From an uncultured Eubacteriales bacterium (GTDB lineage: Bacteria > Bacillota > Clostridia > Christensenellales > CAG-138), in assembly GCA_900543475.1 (NCBI GenBank), contig UQRU01000011.1, forward strand, positions 1-35,086: a stretch of 35,086 nt of DNA. Reading direction: 5' to 3'. A program made the position numbers and the translations under genes. Below are positions 1 through 5,792 of this stretch, one piece after another. Position 1 is the first letter of the stretch; every line of letters begins with the position of its first letter. The notes beneath the pieces were generated by a model. That model had not been told where the DNA came from. It did no database searches and was given only the letters and a program-made list of their open reading frames with translations.

Positions 1-78
1 GGCGGCGGGGCCGCCCGGGGGGGGGGCCGGCGCTCCCACTCCCACACCCCCGCCCTGTATATCTTTTTATCCTGCCCC
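1..78. other. GC-rich low-complexity window edge
   Basis: The first ~35 bases are almost pure G/C with a run of G, followed by C-rich sequence. No gene, RNA or clear hairpin is supported. The composition resembles the borders of the GC hairpin modules found elsewhere in the window, so this may be the broken end of such a module at a contig edge. That is inference. Confidence 0.3.
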
Positions 79-108
79 AAAAACCCCCCGGCCCCCATCC
101 CGTGGGGG
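79..108 (-). terminator. Possible terminator of the small membrane-protein gene
   Basis: Read leftward, CCCCCA and TGGGGG form a short stem, followed by a G-run and then five T residues (the A-run at 79-83 on the top strand). It lies 28 bp beyond the stop of the 137-367 gene. The spacing between stem and T-run is longer than ideal, so the call is moderate. Confidence 0.4.
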
Positions 109-136
109 TCGGCGCCCCTTCTCCTATCTTCTACCC

Positions 137-367
137 CTAAGACCCTGCCGGCATGGGAACCGGCTCCTGGGGTGGGTTGCTACCTGCGGCCAGCGTCAGC
201 CACAAAATGAACAGGAGATACAAGGCGGTGACGGCGCATACCGCCCATAGCAACCCCTTTACGCCGGCAGACAACCGTTTGCGGCAAAGGCACAGCGCCA
301 GCAGGCTGCCGAAAAACAACAGCCCCGCCCCGGCCAGCGTCCAGTAATTGAGCAACAGTTCCAGCAT
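137..367 (-). CDS. Small two-helix membrane protein, unknown function
   Basis: A 76-residue protein with two hydrophobic segments, about residues 9-28 and 37-60, separated by a basic stretch (CRKR...K). The tail is polar and proline-rich. This is the pattern of a small two-pass inner-membrane protein with the basic loop in the cytoplasm. The ATG is preceded by AAAGGAG at good spacing, and an extended -10 (TGCTATACT) lies upstream, so I consider it a real gene. I do not recognise a family. It is separated from ygeW by a terminator and a GC hairpin module, so it is probably its own transcription unit. Confidence 0.6.
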   Translation of the reverse strand: MLELLLNYWTLAGAGLLFFGSLLALCLCRKRLSAGVKGLLWAVCAVTALYLLFILWLTLAAGSNPPQEPVPMPAGS

Positions 368-403
368 ACAGGCTCCTTTCTTCTAAGCCGATGGGTTTTT
401 CTT

Positions 404-432
404 AGTATAGCATATCCGCTTCGTTTTCGCAT
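404..432 (-). promoter_or_regulatory. Candidate extended -10 promoter for the small membrane protein
   Basis: On the minus strand TATACT (404-409) is preceded by TGC, giving an extended -10. The hexamer 17 bp upstream (ATGCGA) is a poor -35, which an extended -10 can tolerate. It lies about 37 bp before the start codon of the 137-367 gene. Confidence 0.4.
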
Positions 433-445
433 CCCCCTTGGGGGC

Positions 446-559
446 GGGGGGGCGGCGGCGTTTGGAGGCGGGCCAGGGGCCCCGCCTCCAAACTGGGCCG
501 GCGCCGGGCAGGGCCCGGCGCCGGCCGGGCGCATTTCATGCGCCCGCCGCCGCCCCCCC
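446..559. repeat. GC hairpin module 1: inverted G/C borders enclosing three hairpins
   Basis: The left border GGGGGGGCGGCGGCG (446-460) is the reverse complement of the right border (546-559). Between them lie three perfect hairpins: 461-492 with 12-bp arms starting TTTGG, 496-526 with 14-bp arms and loop AGG, and 527-545 with arms GGGCGCAT/ATGCGCCC and loop TTC. The whole could fold as a three-way cloverleaf closed by the border stem. It lies between the ygeW terminator and the upstream region of the small membrane-protein gene. It shares architecture and partial sequence with modules at 11469, 11711 and 16608. Confidence 0.8.
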
Positions 560-597
560 GGGCCGGACGACCGCCATCGCCGGGCCCGGGCGCAACC

Positions 598-631
598 AAA
601 AAAGCAAGGACGGGCATATACCCGTCCCTGC
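598..631 (-). terminator. Intrinsic terminator of the ygeY-ygeW operon
   Basis: Read leftward, GCAGGGACGGG pairs with CCCGTCCTTGC (one G-T pair) around a 6-nt loop and is followed by TTTTTT (598-603 on the top strand). It lies 44 bp beyond the ygeW stop and is a textbook rho-independent terminator. Confidence 0.8.
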
Positions 632-674
632 TCCATACCCGCCGCCTTTCCGGCAGCGTGCTTGGGGTTTGTTT

Positions 675-1868
675 TTAGCCGTCGTGGCGCTTGGCCGCCC
701 GTGCCTCCAGCTCCTGGAGCTTGGCCACGGGGTCCTTCACCTTGGCCAGGAAGATCATGGCTGCGATGATGTAGGGCTTGTAGGAGGCCTCCTTGTACAG
801 GGGATCCCGATAGCGGTCGAACACGCTGGCCGCCACCTCGCCCGCCTCGCAGGAAACGTCGGTGATGTCCGCAGGCAGGCAGTGGAGATACATGGCCTTG
901 CCATCCTTGGTAAGCTTCATCATCTCCTCGGTGCACTCCCAGTCCTTATGCTGGGCGTTCTGGGCCAGAAGCCGCTTCTCCAGGGCCTTGATGCCCTCCA
1001 TATCCCCCTTGCCGTAGAGCTCCGTGCGCTCTTCCATGGCCTTGAAGGGAGCCCAGCTCTTGGGGTAGACCACGTCCGCATCCTGGAAGGCTTCCGCCAT
1101 GGAGTTGGTGATCTCGAATTTGCCGCCCTGCTCGGCAGCGTTCTTCTTGGCCACCTCCACCACGTCCTCCATGACCTCGTAGCCCTCGGGATAGGCCAGC
1201 GTCACATCCATGCCAAGGCGGGTCATCAGGCCGATGACGCCCTGGGGCACGGACAGGGGCTTGCCGTAGCTGGGGCTATAGGCCCAGGTCATGGCCAGCT
1301 TCTTGCCCTTGAGGTTTTCGACGCCGCCAAAGAGGTTGATCAGGTGCAGGGCGTCCGCCATGACCTGGGTGGGGTGGTCGATATCGCACTGGAGGTTTAC
1401 CAGGGTGGGCTTTTGCTCCAATACCCCGTCCTTGTTGCCGGCGGTAACCGCGTCAACCACCTCGTGCATGTAGGTGTTGCCCTTGCCGATGTACATATCG
1501 TCCCGGATGCCGATCACGTCCGCCATGAAGGAGATCATGTTGGCGGTCTCCCGCACGGTTTCCCCATGGGCGATCTGGCTCTTGCCCTCGTCCAGGTCCT
1601 GCACTTCCAGGCCCAGCAGGTTGCAGGCGGAAGCGAAGGAGAAGCGGGTGCGGGTGGAATTGTCCCGGAACAGGCTGATGCCCAGCCCGCTATCGAAGAT
1701 CTTGGTGGAGATGTTGTTCTCCCGCAGGTGCCGCAGCGCATCGGCAACGGTGAATACCGCCTCCAGCTCTTCCCGGCTCTTTTCCCAGGTGAGGAAAAAG
1801 TCGCCTTCGTACATATCCTGGAAGTTCAGCTTCTGCAGTTTGTCGGTGTACTGTTTTACGTTGCTCAT
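675..1868 (-). CDS. ygeW: YgeW-type carbamoyltransferase homologue
   Basis: A 397-residue member of the aspartate/ornithine carbamoyltransferase superfamily. It has the carbamoyl-phosphate loop STRTR (71-75), DHPTQ (164-168) and HCLPADI (329-335) in the expected order. The long N-terminus (MSNVKQYTDKLQKL) and the insert around residues 280-310 match the knotted YgeW subfamily rather than catabolic OTCase. YgeW is a member of the anaerobic purine/urate degradation gene set; the substrate of this protein is not shown by the sequence. The ATG at 1868 is chosen because homology begins there and GGAGAGGGGA precedes it; an upstream in-frame extension lies inside ygeY. It follows ygeY by 22 bp and ends at a strong terminator, so it is the last gene of the leftward operon. 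Confidence 0.9.
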   Translation of the reverse strand: MSNVKQYTDKLQKLNFQDMYEGDFFLTWEKSREELEAVFTVADALRHLRENNISTKIFDSGLGISLFRDNSTRTRFSFASACNLLGLEVQDLDEGKSQIAHGETVRETANMISFMADVIGIRDDMYIGKGNTYMHEVVDAVTAGNKDGVLEQKPTLVNLQCDIDHPTQVMADALHLINLFGGVENLKGKKLAMTWAYSPSYGKPLSVPQGVIGLMTRLGMDVTLAYPEGYEVMEDVVEVAKKNAAEQGGKFEITNSMAEAFQDADVVYPKSWAPFKAMEERTELYGKGDMEGIKALEKRLLAQNAQHKDWECTEEMMKLTKDGKAMYLHCLPADITDVSCEAGEVAASVFDRYRDPLYKEASYKPYIIAAMIFLAKVKDPVAKLQELEARAAKRHDG

Positions 1869-1890
1869 GGTTTTAATTTCCCCTCTCCTG

Positions 1891-3264
1891 CTATGTTCTA
1901 ATTTTTTTGATGTCGTTGTTGGTCTTGCCGGCCCGGAACTGGCACACGTCCTCTTCCCCTTTGCCCTTGTAAAGGCCGGGGATGGCGGCGTATACTGCGG
2001 CGCAGGTGACCAGGTCCTGCTTCCAGGTGATCTCGTTGGGGGCATGGGCCTGGGACTCGGCGCCGGGACCGAAGCCCACGCAGGGGATGCCATAGCGGCC
2101 CTGGATGGATACGCCGTTGGTGGAGAAGGTCCACTTATCCGTCAAGGGGCGGTTGCGCAGGTGCATGGAAGCCGGGTCGCCCACCCGCTTATCGCCGTAA
2201 AGGGCCTTGTGGGCGTCCACCACCGCCTGGACGTGGGGGGCGGTCTCCTTATTGATCCAAGTGGGGAAGTAGCACTCCGTCTCATAGACCAGGCCGGTCC
2301 AGGCGGGACGGTCGTACATATACATGGAAACCTTGGCGCCGTGCTTTTTCACGGAGGGCAGGGCTTCGATCTCCCGGATGCAGGAATCCCAGGTTTCGCC
2401 GGCGGTCATGCGGCGGTCCAGGGAAACGGAGCAGGAATCCGCCACCGCGCAGCGGCTGGGGGAGGTATAAAAGATCTGGCTGGTGGTGATGGTGCCCCGG
2501 CCCAGGAAGCGGGCGTCTTCATAATGCTCGGGATTGAATTCCGGCTCCAGCATCTTCACCAGGCCCTTGATCTGGTCCTCGGGGCCGCAGCCGTTTTCGT
2601 TGAGGGCTTCCACTTCCTTGAGGATATCCGCCATCTTGTAGATGGCGTTTTCGCCCCGCTCCGGCGCGGAACCGTGGCAGGAGACGCCCTGCACGTCCAC
2701 CCGGATCTCCATGCGGCCCCGGTGGCCCCGGTAAATGCCGCCGTCGGTGGGCTCGGTGGACACCACGAACTCAGGGGTAAGGCCGTCTTCGTTGTGGATG
2801 TATTGCCAGCACAGGCCGTCGCAATCCTCCTCCTGGACGGTGGCCGCCACCAGCACGGTCACGTCCGCGGGGATCAGGCCCAGGTCCTTCATGATCTTGG
2901 CGCCGTATACGGCGGAGACGATGCCGCCCTCCTGGTCGGAACCGCCCCGGCCGCCGATCTCGGTTTCGGTCTCAAAGCCTTCATAGGGGTCGAACTTCCA
3001 ATTGTCCCGGTTGCCGACGCCCACGGTGTCGATGTGGCCGTCAAAGGCGATCAAACGGGGGCCGTTGCCCATGTAACCCAGGGCGTTGCCCTGGGGGTCG
3101 ATCTCGGCCCGGTCAAAGCCCAGCTTGTTCATTTCTTCGATGGTGCGGCGGATGACGCCCTCCTCCTCGCAGCTCTCGCTGGGGATGGCGATCAGATCCC
3201 GCAGGAACTTGGTCATGTCGGGCAAATAGTTTTGGGCGGCTTGCTTGATCTTTTCAAAATCCAC
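1891..3264 (-). CDS. ygeY: YgeY-family M20 metallohydrolase
   Basis: A 457-residue M20-family zinc hydrolase of the YgeY subfamily (annotated as selenium-metabolism-linked from co-occurrence). Visible residues are the metal site H77-x-D79 in DGHIDT, D110 in [10 protein letters not shown], the catalytic pair E145-E146 in [11 protein letters not shown]171 in STEPT, and a C-terminal histidine in QAHAPNE. In urate-degrading gut bacteria this family is part of the purine cluster, where it probably acts on a ring-opened intermediate; the exact substrate is inference. The start is GTG at 3264, set by AGGAGG 8 bp upstream. It lies 48 bp after the regulator gene and 22 bp before ygeW, consistent with one transcript. 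Confidence 0.9.
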   Translation of the reverse strand: MDFEKIKQAAQNYLPDMTKFLRDLIAIPSESCEEEGVIRRTIEEMNKLGFDRAEIDPQGNALGYMGNGPRLIAFDGHIDTVGVGNRDNWKFDPYEGFETETEIGGRGGSDQEGGIVSAVYGAKIMKDLGLIPADVTVLVAATVQEEDCDGLCWQYIHNEDGLTPEFVVSTEPTDGGIYRGHRGRMEIRVDVQGVSCHGSAPERGENAIYKMADILKEVEALNENGCGPEDQIKGLVKMLEPEFNPEHYEDARFLGRGTITTSQIFYTSPSRCAVADSCSVSLDRRMTAGETWDSCIREIEALPSVKKHGAKVSMYMYDRPAWTGLVYETECYFPTWINKETAPHVQAVVDAHKALYGDKRVGDPASMHLRNRPLTDKWTFSTNGVSIQGRYGIPCVGFGPGAESQAHAPNEITWKQDLVTCAAVYAAIPGLYKGKGEEDVCQFRAGKTNNDIKKIRT

Positions 3265-3312
3265 GGTTCTGTCCTCCTGTTTGATTTGCTAAATGGGGTG
3301 TATGGGGTGTTT

Positions 3313-3954
3313 TCATTTGGCGTCCGAGCTGCTGTCCAGATAGGCGTACAGGCTGTATTTGCTGATGCCGAAGTATTTGGCGATCTTGTCGCCGCTCTTG
3401 GTGATGAGCAATGCTCCCGCCTCGTTTAGGAAGGCGATGGCCCGCACCTTGTCGTCCTTGTTCATCATGGCCACCGGCTTGCCTACCAGCTGCACGCTTT
3501 TTTCCAGCAGGTCGTCCAGCAATTCGTTCACGTTGGTGGGGATCCGCTCGGGCTCCTTGCCCGGGCCGCCCCGCTGCACGAAGTTGTTGATGACGGACTG
3601 GGCCATCATCAGGTCGGTCAGGTCGTAATTGATGCAAAAGATTCCAGTGGCTTTTCCGGATTCGTCTTTGATGTAAACTGAGCTGGATCGAAGGATCCTT
3701 CCATCGTTGGTCTTGGTCAGGTAGTTGTAATGGTCCGGCAGATCCCGCCGGCCTTCCCGCATGGCGTCTAATACGATGCGGCTGGGGCCAGCCTTGGCGT
3801 CCCGCTTGGACACGTGGCCGTTTTCAATGCAGGCGATGGTATTCTCCGGGTCGTCTCCGGTCAGGTCGTGGATCACCACCTCGCAATTGGTGCCAAACTG
3901 CAGCGCCAATGCGTTTGCGATCCGCTTGAGCAGCTCCAGCACATCCCGTTGCAT
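3313..3954 (-). CDS. YheO/DauR-like PAS-HTH transcriptional regulator
   Basis: A 213-residue regulator. Residues ~5-120 resemble the YheO-like PAS domain: an ALQFGTNCEVVIHDL segment, a central GRILRSSSVYIKD strand region and the ending GIFCINYDLTDL. Residues ~150-207 form a helix-turn-helix typical of the DauR-type C-terminus (AGALLITKSGDKIAKYFGIS). Such proteins usually sense a small metabolite and control adjacent catabolic genes. It is the first gene of the leftward ygeY-ygeW operon and diverges from ssnA, so it is the obvious candidate regulator of both arms. AAAGGAGG lies 5-6 bp before the ATG. The ligand is unknown; a purine or urate is inference from the neighbours. Confidence 0.85.
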   Translation of the reverse strand: MQRDVLELLKRIANALALQFGTNCEVVIHDLTGDDPENTIACIENGHVSKRDAKAGPSRIVLDAMREGRRDLPDHYNYLTKTNDGRILRSSSVYIKDESGKATGIFCINYDLTDLMMAQSVINNFVQRGGPGKEPERIPTNVNELLDDLLEKSVQLVGKPVAMMNKDDKVRAIAFLNEAGALLITKSGDKIAKYFGISKYSLYAYLDSSSDAK

Positions 3955-4034
3955 ATCCGTCCTCCTTTTTCCCGCCCAAAAGGCCCGTCTTGGCCCTGGT
4001 CACCCCGATTCGGTCGATTGCTCTCTTAGTTTCC

Positions 4035-4062
4035 ATGATACCATATCCGGCGTGGAAATCAA
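4035..4062 (-). promoter_or_regulatory. Promoter of the regulator-ygeY-ygeW operon
   Basis: On the minus strand TTGATT (4057-4062) and TATCAT (4035-4040) are separated by 16 bp, a good vegetative promoter, about 80 bp before the regulator start codon. The flanking region 4057-4110 is AT-rich, unlike the rest of the locus. Confidence 0.6.
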
Positions 4063-4122
4063 TAGAAACCCGAAAAAGTTTTTTTGCTATCTAAAAATTT
4101 TTTGTCTGGCCTGGCATAGGTA

Positions 4123-4151
4123 TTGAAAGCGCCCTGGTTGTGTGGTAAAAT
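4123..4151 (+). promoter_or_regulatory. Promoter of the ssnA-ygfK arm
   Basis: TTGAAA (4123-4128), a 17-bp spacer and TAAAAT (4146-4151) fit a housekeeping promoter. It lies back to back with the leftward promoter at 4035-4062, with about 60 bp of AT-rich DNA between, a natural place for the divergently encoded regulator to bind. Transcription from here leaves a ~270-nt leader before ssnA. Confidence 0.65.
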
Positions 4152-4212
4152 AAAGGCAATTCAAGGGAATTTCCGCTTTTTTCATTCTGTTAAGCTGTAA
4201 GGGAGTGCTGCG

Positions 4213-4256
4213 CGCACGGGCTGACGAAGGTTCTTTCGTCCTCGTGCGTTTTTCTT
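4213..4256 (+). terminator. Attenuator-like hairpin in the ssnA leader
   Basis: CGCACG (4213-4218) pairs with CGTGCG (4243-4248), and inside it GACGAA (4223-4228) pairs with TTCGTC (4235-4240). The stem is followed at once by GTTTTTCTT. This is the form of an intrinsic terminator, yet it lies between the ssnA promoter and the gene rather than after a gene. It may be a regulated attenuator. No known riboswitch consensus is recognisable upstream of it. The remaining leader, 4257-4424, holds no convincing gene. Confidence 0.55.
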
Positions 4257-4430
4257 CCATATCCATCCCCCGCTATGGCGGCTTGCTACCCGCTTGTCCG
4301 CGATTCTCCAGGGGGGCCATTATGCCCTACAATTTATGCAAACCGGGCCGCCCCATCCCATAGGGCAAGGCTTACGCACCCTACCAGAACACCTATCCCA
4401 TTTTTAGCATCGTCAAGGAGGTTTCGGCTT

Positions 4431-5771
4431 ATGTATCTGATCGCAAACGGAAAACTCATCACCCGGGACAGCGCCATGCCCTACCTGGAAAACGGCGGCG
4501 TAGCTGTGGAGGGCGCCAAGATCCTGGAAGTCGGGGAAACCGCCGCCCTCAAGGCCAAATACCCCCAGGCGGAATTTATCGACGCCAAGGGTATGGTCAT
4601 CATGCCGGCTTTCATCAACGCCCATTCCCACATCTACAGCGGCCTGGCCAGGGGCCTTTCCATCAAGGGCCACAACCCCACCAACTTCTTCGAGGTGCTG
4701 GACGGCATGTGGTGGAACATCGACCGGCACCTGACCCTGGAGGATACCCGCCGCAGCGCCTATACCACCTACATCGATTCCATCAAAACCGGCTGCACCA
4801 CCGTATTCGACCACCACGCCAGCTATTGCGAGATCGAGGGGAGCCTGTTCGCCATCGAGGAGGTGGCCAAGGAGCTGGGGGTGCGCACCTGCCTGTGCTA
4901 CGAGGTGTCCGACCGGGACGGGGAGGCCAAGTGCGACGCAGCCATCCAGGAGAACGCCGACTTTATCGCCCACTGTGAAAAGGAGCAGGACCCCATGGTC
5001 AAGGCCATGTTCGGCGGCCACGCCCTCTTCACCATTTCGGACCGAACCTTTGAGAAGATGGTCAAGGCCAACGACGGCCGCACCGGCTTCCACATCCACG
5101 TGGCCGAGGGCATGAACGACGTATACGATTCCCTGCAAAAATACGGCACCCGCAGCGTGAACCGGCTGCTGAACCAGGGCATCCTGGGGCCCAAGACCCT
5201 ATTGGGCCACTGCATCCACGTAAACCCGGCGGAAATGGACATTATAAAGGAAACCGGCACCATGGTGGTGAACAACCCGGAATCCAACATGGGCAACGCG
5301 GTGGGCTGCTCCCCGGTGCTTCAGATGATCCATAAGGGCATCCTGGTGGGCATGGGTACCGACGCCTATACCTTCGACATGCTGGAGAGCCTGAAGGTGG
5401 CCCTGATCATCCAGCGGCACCACGCCTGCCTGCCCAACGTGGCCTGGTGCGAGGTGACGGATATGCTCTTTAAGAACAACCGGGAGATCTGCGCCAAATA
5501 CTTCCCCGACCCCCTGGGTATCCTCAAGGCCGGGGCTGCGGCGGACGTGATCGTGATGGATTACAAGCCCTTCACCCCCTTTAGCGGGGACAACATCGAC
5601 GGCCATATGATTTTCGGCATGACAGGCCGTCAATGCGAGACCACCATGTGCAACGGCCGGCTGCTCATGAAGGACCGGCAGCTGATCGGCATCGACGAGG
5701 AAGCCGTCAACGCCCGGACCCTGGAGGTATCCAAGAAGCTCTGGGGCCGGCTGAACCACTGCGAATATTAA
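4431..5771 (+). CDS. ssnA: SsnA-type amidohydrolase
   Basis: A 446-residue metal-dependent amidohydrolase of the SsnA subfamily (ATZ/TRZ-like, cytosolic). Metal and catalytic residues are visible: HSH at 65-67, H223 and E226 in HIHVAEG, H260/H263 in LGHCIH, and D311 in MGTDAYTF. The length matches the family (~440). Relatives deaminate or hydrolyse purine-like heterocycles, and SsnA belongs to the anaerobic urate/purine cluster, so a purine or a ring-opened derivative is the likely substrate. The ATG at 4431 follows AAGGAGG, and the first residues form the usual N-terminal strand; upstream in-frame codons are leader. ygfK starts 21 bp downstream, so the two are co-transcribed. Confidence 0.9.
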   Translation: MYLIANGKLITRDSAMPYLENGGVAVEGAKILEVGETAALKAKYPQAEFIDAKGMVIMPAFINAHSHIYSGLARGLSIKGHNPTNFFEVLDGMWWNIDRHLTLEDTRRSAYTTYIDSIKTGCTTVFDHHASYCEIEGSLFAIEEVAKELGVRTCLCYEVSDRDGEAKCDAAIQENADFIAHCEKEQDPMVKAMFGGHALFTISDRTFEKMVKANDGRTGFHIHVAEGMNDVYDSLQKYGTRSVNRLLNQGILGPKTLLGHCIHVNPAEMDIIKETGTMVVNNPESNMGNAVGCSPVLQMIHKGILVGMGTDAYTFDMLESLKVALIIQRHHACLPNVAWCEVTDMLFKNNREICAKYFPDPLGILKAGAAADVIVMDYKPFTPFSGDNIDGHMIFGMTGRQCETTMCNGRLLMKDRQLIGIDEEAVNARTLEVSKKLWGRLNHCEY

Positions 5772-5792
5772 GCCACCAAGGAGGTAGATCCC

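Noticed and set aside
438..3429. Long plus-strand reading frames opposite ygeW and ygeY
   Set aside because: They mirror the GC-rich third-codon bias of the minus-strand genes, have low-complexity His/Gly/Leu-rich translations, and lack ribosome sites. The minus-strand frames carry clear family motifs.
4160..4430. Known riboswitch in the ssnA leader (purine, molybdenum cofactor)
   Set aside because: I could not match the conserved loops of these classes; only a terminator-like hairpin is supported.
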